Assembly (NCBI RefSeq): GCF_008365385.1 | Contig: NZ_QOVF01000001.1 | Location: 186,001-250,000, forward strand | Origin: Halopseudomonas laoshanensis | GTDB lineage: Bacteria; Pseudomonadota; Gammaproteobacteria; Pseudomonadales; Pseudomonadaceae | Length of the DNA: 64,000 bases | Direction: 5' to 3' | In this document: in pieces, positions 54,803-62,704 of the stretch | How the letters are laid out: each line of letters starts with the position of its first letter | How positions within the stretch are numbered: position 1 is the first letter of the stretch | Translations under genes and position numbers: made by a program | Notes under the pieces: model-generated | What the model was told of the DNA's origin: nothing | The model's database searches: none | The model's input: the letters and a program-made list of their open reading frames with translations, nothing else

Positions 54803-55264
54803 TTATACCTTGGTCAGGTTACGGGGGGTGCCGCTTCTGCTGGAAAGACCCTGGCTGTCGTAGATGTTCTGACTCGATTCGCCCTGATTGCGCAACAGGT
54901 CGAGTAGCTGACCGGTCGCCTGCTGGCTGTGCCGAATTAATCGAGCGTTACGTTCGTTAGCCGTTTTGCAGCGTTGCAAGGCGTCCTTGAAAGCGTGGTA
55001 GGTGTTCAAGAGCTCCGCTGTCTGCGTGGTAGCTAAGTGATGTTCAAGGCTCTCGCCCGGCTGGATGCCCACTTGCTGGCAGTAAGTGATGATGGCGCGA
55101 TCGTGCTGGGCGAGGCTGGTCACCAGCGGCGCTTTCTCGGCCAACAATAGCTCTAGGGCAGGCATGTCGCGATCGACGAGGGCTTTGTGTTCCTGGTCGA
55201 GCAACGCTGTAAAGGATTCCGCATCAACTTTTGCGGTAGAAAAAAGCGTATTCAAGTGTTCCAT
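54803..55264 (-). CDS. flgN: Flagellar export chaperone FlgN
   Basis: 153-aa helical chaperone for the hook-filament junction proteins FlgK and FlgL. The sequence is rich in Leu, Gln and Glu, with long helices (HKALVDRDMPALELLLAEKAPL), as usual for FlgN, and the C-terminus is polar and probably disordered (QGLSSRSGTPRN). It lies 50 bp after flgM on the same strand. Identity comes from size, composition and the flgM-flgN order, since FlgN conservation is low. Confidence 0.88.
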   Translation of the reverse strand: MEHLNTLFSTAKVDAESFTALLDQEHKALVDRDMPALELLLAEKAPLVTSLAQHDRAIITYCQQVGIQPGESLEHHLATTQTAELLNTYHAFKDALQRCKTANERNARLIRHSQQATGQLLDLLRNQGESSQNIYDSQGLSSRSGTPRNLTKV

Positions 55265-55314
55265 CCGGGTTCTCCGCCTCGAGTGTCAGCAAAGCTTCTG
55301 GATGGTACTCCGGA

Positions 55315-55626
55315 TTATTCCTCGAGAGCCAGAAGCTTGTCTGCAATGCGCGCACTGTCGGTCTGGTAAGAGCCGTCACTGATAGCCTGACGAATCTGGG
55401 CAACCCGCTCGCTGTCCACTTCAGGCAGATCGCGCAGGCGTTCTTCGATGGCCTGCAACTGTTGAGCCTGGGAGCTCAGCTTCACCCCGTTCTCAGCGCT
55501 GACGCTCGGATCGGCAGGGGTCTGCTCCGCAGGGCGTGACGCTTCAGCTGCGTCGCGCTTGCTGTTTGCCGCGGTAGACTGCGCGCTGCGGCTGGCGCTG
55601 TTGGAGGTGTTGAAATCGATAACCAT
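55315..55626 (-). CDS. flgM: Anti-sigma-28 factor FlgM
   Basis: 103-aa inhibitor of FliA, exported through the hook so that late flagellar genes switch on after hook completion. The N-terminal half is disordered (Ser, Ala, Glu, Pro-rich). The C-terminal FliA-binding part has VKLSSQAQQLQAIEERL and VRQIRQAISDGSY-like helices, here DSERVAQIRQAISDGSYQ then RIADKLLALE. A near-perfect sigma-28 promoter lies 39 nt upstream, giving the FliA-FlgM feedback loop. Confidence 0.94.
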   Translation of the reverse strand: MVIDFNTSNSASRSAQSTAANSKRDAAEASRPAEQTPADPSVSAENGVKLSSQAQQLQAIEERLRDLPEVDSERVAQIRQAISDGSYQTDSARIADKLLALEE

Positions 55627-55664
55627 TCTGTTTTCCTCAGAATCTGAATGCTTTGCTAGTAGCG

Positions 55665-55692
55665 TTAACGGCGGCCAGCTTCAGAACTTTAG
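55665..55692 (-). promoter_or_regulatory. Sigma-28 (FliA) promoter of flgMN
   Basis: On the minus strand CTAAA (55692-55688), 15 nt, then GCCGTTAA (55672-55665), one base off the GCCGATAA consensus with exact spacing. Predicted start near 55657, about 30 nt before flgM. Confidence 0.85.
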
Positions 55693-55832
55693 GATTATTT
55701 AACCTGAATTCGCACATATTTTTGCAAGGCTGAAAATGCGTGCGTTGCGTGCGGCCGGAAAGCGTGCCGAATAGCCTGAAAGCACCGGGAACGTTGATCA
55801 TACCTGATCCGTAGTAAATGTCATTCGCCGCA

Positions 55833-56543
55833 TTACATCGCTACCTCGACCTGACCCGGCCCCATCACTCTGGCTTTGACCACGCGGCCTGAGCGGATGT
55901 TCCGTACGCTGATCTGGCTGCCGGTATTACCGCTTTCCATTGCTTCACCCGACATACGCACAGAAACCTGGGTATTGGCCGCGCTGATAACCACCTTGTC
56001 ACCCCGTTTGATGACTTCATCCTGCTCCAGCATCTGCGGCGAAAGTACCGTGTCGGCATTTATCTGACGGCGCAGACGCATGCCCGCTACCTGCTGAGGG
56101 TCGGTCAAGTAGGCGTTGCCGAGCAAGCCCACGTCACGCTCAAGCATTGCCAGATCCGTTGGCTTGATCAGGCTGTGGCGACCAAGTGGACGGGTGACTA
56201 CGAGAACCTCTTGAAACAGGCTGACCTGGGCCGGAACGAATAGCCGCCAACGAACTTCACTCTCGCAACTCAGGCGCACGGTAACCCGACCTACCGGCTC
56301 GGCCGGACTCTCCAGACTGGCAGACAGCGCATTCTCTGGGCATAGCGGCAGGCGCAGGCGCGGGTCGAGACGGTTAACTTGAACGTCATAACGCGCTTCA
56401 CGCGCACTGCGATCCAGATGGGCTTCAACTTCCTGCTCAAGAAAAGTCGTGGTCGCGCCGATAAGCTGGTCTATCAGCGGATTAGCTGAAAGGCCAGCGC
56501 AAAAAAATATCGGCAATGCCGCGCACCCTGTTATAAAACGCAT
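55833..56543 (-). CDS. flgA: Flagellar P-ring assembly chaperone FlgA
   Basis: Periplasmic chaperone for P-ring protein FlgI. The 236-aa precursor has a signal peptide of about 21 residues (MRFITGCAALPIFFCAGLSA). The SAF/ChapFlgA domain covers about 105-235, with AMLERDVGLLGNAYLTDPQQV and GDKVVISA and a terminal beta-rich part (NIRSGRVVKARVMGPGQVEV). Divergent from cheV; a sigma-54 promoter lies about 75 nt upstream, in line with its class II status in P. aeruginosa. Confidence 0.94.
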   Translation of the reverse strand: MRFITGCAALPIFFCAGLSANPLIDQLIGATTTFLEQEVEAHLDRSAREARYDVQVNRLDPRLRLPLCPENALSASLESPAEPVGRVTVRLSCESEVRWRLFVPAQVSLFQEVLVVTRPLGRHSLIKPTDLAMLERDVGLLGNAYLTDPQQVAGMRLRRQINADTVLSPQMLEQDEVIKRGDKVVISAANTQVSVRMSGEAMESGNTGSQISVRNIRSGRVVKARVMGPGQVEVAM

Positions 56544-56615
56544 ACAATGAACCTTGATGACGAAGGGTTGGCGTATGTCAATAAAACGCCGTTACGTGAG
56601 TTACGGTAACCATGC

Positions 56616-56631
56616 AGCAAGATACGTGCCG
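56616..56631 (-). promoter_or_regulatory. Sigma-54 promoter of flgA
   Basis: Minus strand CGGCAC-GTATC-TTGCT matches TGGCAC-N5-TTGCW at all but the first base, with GG-N10-GC spacing. Start expected near 56605, about 60 nt before flgA. Confidence 0.75.
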
Positions 56632-56660
56632 CATAACCCGCTATCGATAAGGAGTTGCCC

Positions 56661-57590
56661 ATGGCAGGCGTGATGGATTCGGTCAACCAGCGTACTCAGC
56701 TGGTGGGTCAGAACCGCCTTGAGCTTTTGCTGTTCCGGCTTGCCGGAAATCAGCTTTATGGCATCAATGTGTTCAAGGTGAAAGAAGTGCTTCAGTGCCC
56801 GAAACTGACGTTGCTGCCAAGGCTTAACCCGGTAGTGCGGGGCGTTGCCCATATTCGTGGCGGCACCTTGCCGATCATTGATCTGAACAAGGCGACCGGC
56901 GGCCCGGGCCTGGATGACCTGAGCACGGCGTTTGTGATCATTACTGAATACAACTACCGCGTGCAGGGTTTCCTGGTGCGTTCGGTGGAGCGCATCGTCA
57001 ATATGAACTGGTCCGATATTCATCCACCGCCACGCGGCACGGGCCGGGACCATTATCTGACCGCGGTAACCCGCGTCGACGAACAGATGGTCGAGATCAT
57101 CGACGTGGAGAAAATCCTCGCCGAGGTCGTGCCTACGGTAGAAACCATCACTGCCGGCGTGATTGATGAACAAACCCACACCGAAGCGCATGCGCGTCGC
57201 GTGCTGATCGTTGACGACTCGTCGGTAGCACGCAAGCAGGTAGCTCGCTGCTTGCAAGAGGTCGGCGTGGAAGTGATCGCCATGAATGATGGCCAGCAAG
57301 CGCTGAATTATCTTCGCGAGATGGCCGATCAAGGCGACAAGGTGACGGACGAATTGCTGATGATGGTGTCGGATATCGAGATGCCGGAAATGGACGGCTA
57401 TACGCTAACGGCCGAGGTCAGAAATGATCCGCGGCTGGTGGGTCTGCACATATTGCTGCACACCTCGCTGTCCGGAGTATTCAACCAGGCTATGGTGAAG
57501 AAAGTCGGCGCTGATGACTTTCTGGCCAAGTTCAAGCCTGATGAGCTGGCCCAGCGGGTGATTGATCGACTGCATGCGTTGCGCGGATAA
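56661..57590 (+). CDS. cheV: Chemotaxis coupling/response-regulator protein CheV
   Basis: Hybrid adaptor linking receptors to CheA. The ATG at 56661 has AAGGAG 7 nt upstream and gives 309 aa; an in-frame TTG two codons earlier is not needed. The N-terminal CheW domain (about 18-160) has LLLFRLAGNQLYGINVFKVKEV and HIRGGTLPIIDLNKATGG. The receiver domain (about 180-305) has VLIVDDSSVARKQ and the phosphoacceptor D238 in VSDIEMPEMDG, with a conserved Thr and Lys later. Followed by cheR, as in Pseudomonas. Confidence 0.95.
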   Translation: MAGVMDSVNQRTQLVGQNRLELLLFRLAGNQLYGINVFKVKEVLQCPKLTLLPRLNPVVRGVAHIRGGTLPIIDLNKATGGPGLDDLSTAFVIITEYNYRVQGFLVRSVERIVNMNWSDIHPPPRGTGRDHYLTAVTRVDEQMVEIIDVEKILAEVVPTVETITAGVIDEQTHTEAHARRVLIVDDSSVARKQVARCLQEVGVEVIAMNDGQQALNYLREMADQGDKVTDELLMMVSDIEMPEMDGYTLTAEVRNDPRLVGLHILLHTSLSGVFNQAMVKKVGADDFLAKFKPDELAQRVIDRLHALRG

Positions 57591-57594
57591 ACTG

Positions 57595-57654
57595 ATGACT
57601 GATGCTGCAACTCAATATGCTGCAATTCAACTGAGAATGGGACGGGCTGTGTGA
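57595..57654 (+). CDS. Possible 19-codon leader ORF before cheR
   Basis: Starts 5 nt after the cheV stop (ATG 57595) and its TGA overlaps the cheR GTG start as GTGA. It would encode MTDAATQYAAIQLRMGRAV. It has only a weak Shine-Dalgarno. The overlap suggests it could couple cheV and cheR translation; whether the peptide is made is unknown. Confidence 0.3.
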   Translation: MTDAATQYAAIQLRMGRAV

Positions 57655-58478
57655 CATCAGCAAACAAGGACTTCCAGGTTTTCCGCGAATTTCTGGAAAA
57701 AGCCTGTGGCATTGTGCTCGGAGACAACAAGCAGTATCTGGTCGCCAGCCGCCTTAATCGGCTGTTGGAACAGCACCAGATAAAGAGCCTGGGTGAGCTT
57801 GTGACGCGTATTCAGACCCAACCCAGAGCCGGGTTGCGCGAAGCGGTGGTTGATGCGATGACCACTAATGAAACGCTATGGTTTCGCGATGTCTACCCAT
57901 TTGATGTGCTTAAAAATCGGCTGATTCCTGAGTTCATCAAGGAGAACCCCGGACAACGGCTGCGCATGTGGTCGGCCGCCTGCTCCTCTGGGCAGGAACC
58001 CTATTCATTGAGCATGAGCATTGACGAATTTGATCGGGCCAACCTGGGTCAGTTACGCGGTGGGGCGCAGATCGTGGCTACCGATCTCTCGGGCGCTATT
58101 CTCACCGCTGCCAAGTCAGCTCAGTACGATAGCCTGTCGGTCGCACGCGGTTTATCTGCGGACCGGCTGGTGCGTTATTTCGATCAGTCGGTCCCGGGTC
58201 GCTGGACGGTCAAGCAACCGATTCGCAATCGGGTGGAATTCCGAGCGCTGAATCTACTTGATAGCTACGCGATGCTCGGCAAGTTCGATATTGTCTTCTG
58301 CCGCAACGTATTGATCTATTTTTCCGCTGACCTGAAGAAAGATATTCTCAAACGTATTCATGCGTCCTTGAAACCGGGTGGCTATTTGATGCTTGGCGCC
58401 TCCGAGGCGCTCAATGGCTTGCCTGAACTCTACCAGATGGTCCAGTGCAGCCCCGGCATCGTTTACCAAGCCAAATAA
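57651..58478 (+). CDS. cheR: Chemotaxis methyltransferase CheR
   Basis: SAM-dependent methylation of glutamates on chemoreceptors. It is 275 aa from GTG 57651 (MTSANKDFQVFREFLEKA). The N-terminal helical domain (about 5-75) recognises the receptor. The methyltransferase domain has TTNETLWFRD, then WSAACSSGQEPYSLSM (SAM motif I) and FDIVFCRNVLIYF with MLGASEAL near the end. The start codon is set by alignment; the Shine-Dalgarno is modest. Together with CheV it precedes the flagellar rod genes, as in P. aeruginosa. Confidence 0.94.
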   Translation: MTSANKDFQVFREFLEKACGIVLGDNKQYLVASRLNRLLEQHQIKSLGELVTRIQTQPRAGLREAVVDAMTTNETLWFRDVYPFDVLKNRLIPEFIKENPGQRLRMWSAACSSGQEPYSLSMSIDEFDRANLGQLRGGAQIVATDLSGAILTAAKSAQYDSLSVARGLSADRLVRYFDQSVPGRWTVKQPIRNRVEFRALNLLDSYAMLGKFDIVFCRNVLIYFSADLKKDILKRIHASLKPGGYLMLGASEALNGLPELYQMVQCSPGIVYQAK

Positions 58479-58514
58479 GCCTGCGGTTTATATCAATCCC
58501 TTCCTCTGATGCTG

Positions 58515-58537
58515 CCAGGCAGGTTTTTCCTGTCTGG
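58515..58537. terminator. Hairpin after cheR
   Basis: CCAGGCAGG-TTTTT-CCTGTCTGG, a 9-bp stem with one G-U. No downstream T-run; possible weak terminator between cheR and flgB. Confidence 0.4.
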
Positions 58538-58655
58538 GCGGTGTTGGCACCGGCGTCATCTGCCTAGCCTCGAACATTTGCCGTTGGGCGGTCATTCTTT
58601 GCCGCGCTGCCGGTCTTTAATTTCCAACTCGCTGAAATTAAACAATATTTTATAT

Positions 58656-58671
58656 TGGCACGGCACTTGCT
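58656..58671 (+). promoter_or_regulatory. Sigma-54 promoter of flgBCDE
   Basis: TGGCAC-GGCAC-TTGCT is a perfect match to TGGCAC-N5-TTGCW. Start expected near 58682, about 47 nt before flgB. RpoN with FleQ/FleR control is expected from Pseudomonas biology. Confidence 0.95.
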
Positions 58672-58728
58672 ATGTCTATTGGCAAGAACACTGTGTGGCT
58701 ATCTGTTGCCATCCTGAGGAATGCCGGT

Positions 58729-59133
58729 ATGAGTATCAATTTCGATAAAGCATTGGGAATACATGAACAGTCACTGCTGTTTCGCGGCCAGCGAGCAGCG
58801 GTACTGGCAAACAATATTGCCAATGCCGATACGCCCAATTTCAAAGCCCGCGATCTGGATTTTGCTGCCGTGCTACAGGCAGAGCAGAGCGGCGAGGGTC
58901 GCTCTTTCAATGCGACCCAGACCCACTCCCAGCACATGAATGCCGAAAGTCTGATCGATCAGGCCGCCGGCTTGCGCTTTCGCACGCCGCTACAACCAGC
59001 GGTCGATGGCAATACCGTCGATAGCCAGGCAGAGCAGGCGCAATATGCGGATAACGCGATTCGGCTGCAGGCCAGCTTTACCTTTCTCAACAGCAAGTTT
59101 TCAGGGCTGATGACCGCCCTGCGTGGAGAGTAA
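58729..59133 (+). CDS. flgB: Flagellar basal-body rod protein FlgB
   Basis: Proximal rod subunit. The start at 58729 (TGAGGA upstream) gives 134 aa; the longer open frame would begin before the sigma-54 transcription start, so it is excluded. The rod-family N-terminal signature LANNIANADTPNFKARDLDF is present, and the C-terminal helix (ADNAIRLQASFTFLNSKFSGL) packs in the rod. Followed 3 bp later by flgC. Confidence 0.96.
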   Translation: MSINFDKALGIHEQSLLFRGQRAAVLANNIANADTPNFKARDLDFAAVLQAEQSGEGRSFNATQTHSQHMNAESLIDQAAGLRFRTPLQPAVDGNTVDSQAEQAQYADNAIRLQASFTFLNSKFSGLMTALRGE

Positions 59134-59136
59134 GCC

Positions 59137-59589
59137 ATGTCTCTAAGTGACGTATTCAATATCGCCGGATCCGGCATGAGCGCCCAGTCGGTGCGACTCA
59201 ATACGGTAGCCAGCAACATCGCCAACGCCGAGACAGTGTCCAGCAGCGATGGTGAAACCTACCGCGCGCGGCAGCCGGTATTTTCCACGGTGTTCAATGC
59301 TCAGTCGGGCATGAGCCAAGGCATGGGTCAGTCACTGTTTGCCGGCGATGATCAGGCCGGGCAGGGCGTGGAAGTGCGCGGTATCGTGCAGTCCGATGCC
59401 GAGCTTCAAGCGCGTTACGAGCCGGATCACCCGATGGCCAATGAAGAAGGTTATGTGTATTACCCGAACGTCAACGTGGTTGAGGAAATGGCCAACATGA
59501 TGTCCGCATCACGTGCCTACCAGACTAACGTCGAAATCATGAATGCAGCCAAGACCATGTTGCAGCGCGTTCTCACCCTGGGTCAGTAA
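59137..59589 (+). CDS. flgC: Flagellar basal-body rod protein FlgC
   Basis: Proximal rod subunit of 150 aa, with the N-terminal SVRLNTVASNIANAETVSS signature and a C-terminal YPNVNVVEEMANMMSASRAYQTNVE helix, both typical of rod/hook proteins. Lies 3 bp after flgB and 16 bp before flgD; normal length. Confidence 0.97.
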   Translation: MSLSDVFNIAGSGMSAQSVRLNTVASNIANAETVSSSDGETYRARQPVFSTVFNAQSGMSQGMGQSLFAGDDQAGQGVEVRGIVQSDAELQARYEPDHPMANEEGYVYYPNVNVVEEMANMMSASRAYQTNVEIMNAAKTMLQRVLTLGQ

Positions 59590-59605
59590 CAGGAGTTATC
59601 CGACC

Positions 59606-60292
59606 ATGAGTATTGCCAATTCAATCGGTACCGGCGCCAGCGTGCTGGATCAGTACGGCCGGGACGACAGCCGTGAGGTTCAGGGTGACGAGATGGGCAA
59701 GGACCAGTTCCTTACGCTGCTGGTCACGCAGCTCAATAACCAGGATCCGCTGGCGCCCCAGGAAAACGGCGAGTTCATTGCCCAGCTGGCGCAATTCAGC
59801 ACGGTGGAGGGTATTGAAACGCTCAATACCTCAATGGAGTCCCTACTCAGCGGCTATCAATCGTCTCAGGCCCTGCAAGCCTCCTCATTGGTGGGGCGTA
59901 AGGTCATTGTGCCAACCGACAAGGCAATGGTTGATACCACTGAGGGCGTCAAGGGGCAATTGGCTTTGCCCGAGCCCAGCACCAATGTCTATGTCAACGT
60001 ACTGGATGATGAGGGCAGCTTGGTGACGCGCATCAATCTCGGGGCTCAGGATACGGGTATGCACGACTTTGTCTGGGACGGTACTGACGCTAGCGGCAAT
60101 ATCATGCCGCCCGGGCGTTACAAGTTTGAAGCTCAGGCCAGTATCGATGGTGAAAACAAGCAGCTTGCGACGTTGTTGCCAGCCAATGTTGACAGCGTTT
60201 CTCTTGGCAATGGCGCTGGTGGACAGATGACCCTGAACGTTGCCGGCCTTGGCAGCATCAATTTATCCGACGTGTATTCAATCAGTCAGTAA
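59606..60292 (+). CDS. flgD: Flagellar hook cap FlgD
   Basis: Hook assembly cap, 228 aa from ATG 59606 (CAGGAG upstream); the open frame extends 21 codons into flgC and is not used. The N-terminal FlgD domain contains MGKDQFLTLLVTQLNNQDPLAP and the QLAQFSTVEGIETLN segment, which in other FlgDs is the secretion and assembly part. The FlgD Ig-like/Tudor region follows (DFVWDGTDASGNIMPPGRYKF). Confidence 0.96.
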   Translation: MSIANSIGTGASVLDQYGRDDSREVQGDEMGKDQFLTLLVTQLNNQDPLAPQENGEFIAQLAQFSTVEGIETLNTSMESLLSGYQSSQALQASSLVGRKVIVPTDKAMVDTTEGVKGQLALPEPSTNVYVNVLDDEGSLVTRINLGAQDTGMHDFVWDGTDASGNIMPPGRYKFEAQASIDGENKQLATLLPANVDSVSLGNGAGGQMTLNVAGLGSINLSDVYSISQ

Positions 60293-60328
60293 CAGCCGTC
60301 CAACAACGAATCGGCAAGGAGCATTACC

Positions 60329-61693
60329 ATGTCTTTTAATATCGGTTTGAGTGGTATCCGGGCGGCGTCATCCGATCTGAATATCACCGGTAACAATATT
60401 GCCAACGCGGGCACGGTTGGTTTCAAGGGGTCACGGGCGGAGTTTGGCGACGTGTACGCGGCTTCGATTCTGGGCTCGGGCAGCAATGCTCAGGGCAGTG
60501 GTGTATTGCTGGGTAACGTGGCGCAGCAGTTTACCCAAGGCAACATCAATTACACCGAAAACAGCCTGGATCTGGCGGTCAACGGCAATGGCTTTTTCGT
60601 GACCAGTAACCAAGGTGCGTTGAGCTATACCCGCGCTGGTTATTTTGGTACAGACCGTGAAGGCTTTATCACCAATAATAGCGGAGCTCGTTTGCAGGGT
60701 TTCGCGGTTAATGCTGTTACCGGACAGATCAACCAGGGCGTGCAAACCGATCTGCGTGTGGATACGCGCTCAGCTGATCCCCGGGCTACCACTTCCGTTG
60801 AGTCGACCATCAACCTGAACTCTACCAATGTCCGTCTGCCCGTATGGCAGCAGGCATATGACCAGCAAATCGCCACCGCGGCTGATCCGGCCAACCCGAC
60901 GCCAGCGGAAATTCAGGCTGCAGAGGATGCCGCGCAGGCGACGTTTGATCCAACCAACTCATCAACCTATAACAGCTCGACCTCGGTGAATGTGTTTGAC
61001 AGCCTCGGCAACCCGCATACGCTGACCAAGTATTTTGTCAAAACCGGCGGCAATGAGTGGGACATGTTTACACTGATTGACGGGCGCCAGGTACCGGGTA
61101 ACCAGCTACCGACTGATCCTGGTTTTGCTCCGCAACCTACCCAACTGACCTTCGACACGGTGGGCCAACTGGTAACACCGCAGCCGTTAAACAATATCGC
61201 TGGTTGGGTGCCTCTCGATTCGTCAGGGCAGCCGACGGGAGCCGATTCGCCAGCAGCCTTCGATATTGATCTGACTGGCACCACCCAGTTCGCATCCAGC
61301 TTCGCGGTAACAGCTGTGGTTCAGGATGGCTTCACCACTGGTGAGCTGGCTGGTTTGTCGATTGACGACGAGGGTCTATTGGTCGCGCGTTACACCAATG
61401 GTCAGACGCGAACTCAGGGCCAGGTTGTGCTAGCCAACTTTGCCAACCAACAAGGGCTGACGCCGCTGGGCGATACCGCCTGGGCGCAATCTTCTGCCTC
61501 CGGTGAGCCGGTCGTAGGCGCGCCGCAATCCGGTACTTTGGGGGCCATTCAATCAGGCGCGTTGGAGCAGTCAAACGTGGATCTGTCTGAACAGCTGATC
61601 AACCTTATTATCGCCCAGCGAAACTATCAGGCCAACGCCAAGACCATTCAGACCGAAGATGCGGTAACCCAGACCATTATCAATCTGAGGTAA
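60329..61693 (+). CDS. flgE: Flagellar hook protein FlgE
   Basis: Main hook subunit, 454 aa. The N-terminal D0 region has GIRAASSDLNITGNNIANAG. The hook domains lie between about 90 and 400 (TSVNVFDSLGNPHTLTKYF). The C-terminal D0 helix ends with QLINLIIAQRNYQANAKTIQTED. It has a 36-bp gap after flgD and a strong terminator after it, so flgBCDE forms one transcription unit. Confidence 0.96.
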   Translation: MSFNIGLSGIRAASSDLNITGNNIANAGTVGFKGSRAEFGDVYAASILGSGSNAQGSGVLLGNVAQQFTQGNINYTENSLDLAVNGNGFFVTSNQGALSYTRAGYFGTDREGFITNNSGARLQGFAVNAVTGQINQGVQTDLRVDTRSADPRATTSVESTINLNSTNVRLPVWQQAYDQQIATAADPANPTPAEIQAAEDAAQATFDPTNSSTYNSSTSVNVFDSLGNPHTLTKYFVKTGGNEWDMFTLIDGRQVPGNQLPTDPGFAPQPTQLTFDTVGQLVTPQPLNNIAGWVPLDSSGQPTGADSPAAFDIDLTGTTQFASSFAVTAVVQDGFTTGELAGLSIDDEGLLVARYTNGQTRTQGQVVLANFANQQGLTPLGDTAWAQSSASGEPVVGAPQSGTLGAIQSGALEQSNVDLSEQLINLIIAQRNYQANAKTIQTEDAVTQTIINLR

Positions 61694-61735
61694 TCCACTT
61701 CAGAAACCGGGCCGCAGATAACCCGGTGGAAATAA

Positions 61736-61781
61736 GGCGGCAAGACAGCAGGCGAAAGCTTGCCGGTCTTGCCGCCTTTTT
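61736..61781 (+). terminator. Rho-independent terminator after flgE
   Basis: GGCGGCAAGAC (61736-61746) pairs perfectly with GTCTTGCCGCC (61766-61776), followed by T5. Marks the end of flgBCDE. Confidence 0.95.
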
Positions 61782-61836
61782 CTTTGCTAAATTTCAAGCC
61801 ATTGATATTAAAAGACTAATTTGTCTCGATCGTATA

Positions 61837-61852
61837 TGGCATGAAGTGTGCA
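61837..61852 (+). promoter_or_regulatory. Sigma-54 promoter of flgFGH
   Basis: TGGCAT-GAAGT-GTGCA: exact GG-N10-GC spacing, two mismatches to TGGCAC-N5-TTGCW. Start expected near 61863, 46 nt before flgF. Supported by the terminator upstream. Confidence 0.75.
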
Positions 61853-61908
61853 TTATTCCCTTTGACAACGCCAAAAGCGGCAATTACTTGTCAGAACGGG
61901 AGTAGAGC

Positions 61909-62649
61909 GTGGACAAATCCTTATTCATCTCCATGAGCGGAGCCAGCCAGAACATGCTGGCGCAACGCGCTCACGCCAATAATCTGGCCAACGTCAGCAC
62001 CACCGGCTTCCGGCGTGATTTCGAGCAGGCTCGTTCGATGCCGGTCTACGGTGAAAGCCTGCCCACCCGCGCCTATGCCATGACGGAGCGGCCAGGTACG
62101 GATATGTCGTCCGGTAGCCTGCAGGAAACCGGTCGCGATATGGATCTTGCGGTTGAAGGTGATGGCTGGATTGCGGTTCAGGCGCCGGATGGCACAGAAG
62201 CTTATACCCGTGCAGGCAGCCTGAATATTGACGCTTTCGGGCTATTGCGCACCTCCAGCGGCTTGCCGGTACTCGGCAACGCCGGCCCCATCGCTTTGCC
62301 GCCGGCAGACAAGGTCGAAATTGGTCAGGACGGCACTATCACCATCCGCGCCCTGGGCGAAGCGCCCAACGTGCTGGCGGATGTGGACCGGATCAAGCTG
62401 GTCAACCCGGATCCTGCGACATTGCGCAAGGGCGAGGACGGACTGATGCGGGTCGAAGGCGCTCTTGAACAACCCGCCGACGGCGCGGTACGCGTAGCCA
62501 CCGGATTTCTCGAAGGCAGCAACGTCAATGCCGTGGAAGAGATGACCGCGATGCTGTCGCTCGCTCGGCAGTTCGAGTTGCATATCAAGATGATGCGCAC
62601 CGCCGAAGAAAACAGCAGCACGACCAACCGACTTTTGCAGATGAGCTAA
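61909..62649 (+). CDS. flgF: Flagellar proximal/distal rod protein FlgF
   Basis: Rod protein of 246 aa, starting at GTG 61909 with GGGAG 8 nt upstream. The N-terminal signature is RAHANNLANVSTTGFRRDF. The C-terminus reads NVNAVEEMTAMLSLARQFELHIKM, typical of FlgF/FlgG. First gene of the flgFGH unit with its own sigma-54 promoter. Confidence 0.96.
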   Translation: MDKSLFISMSGASQNMLAQRAHANNLANVSTTGFRRDFEQARSMPVYGESLPTRAYAMTERPGTDMSSGSLQETGRDMDLAVEGDGWIAVQAPDGTEAYTRAGSLNIDAFGLLRTSSGLPVLGNAGPIALPPADKVEIGQDGTITIRALGEAPNVLADVDRIKLVNPDPATLRKGEDGLMRVEGALEQPADGAVRVATGFLEGSNVNAVEEMTAMLSLARQFELHIKMMRTAEENSSTTNRLLQMS

Positions 62650-62704
62650 CGCTAGTTAGCCCTGATCAGGCGCGTCAGTGAACTGACGCGCAAGGAGATA
62701 CACC

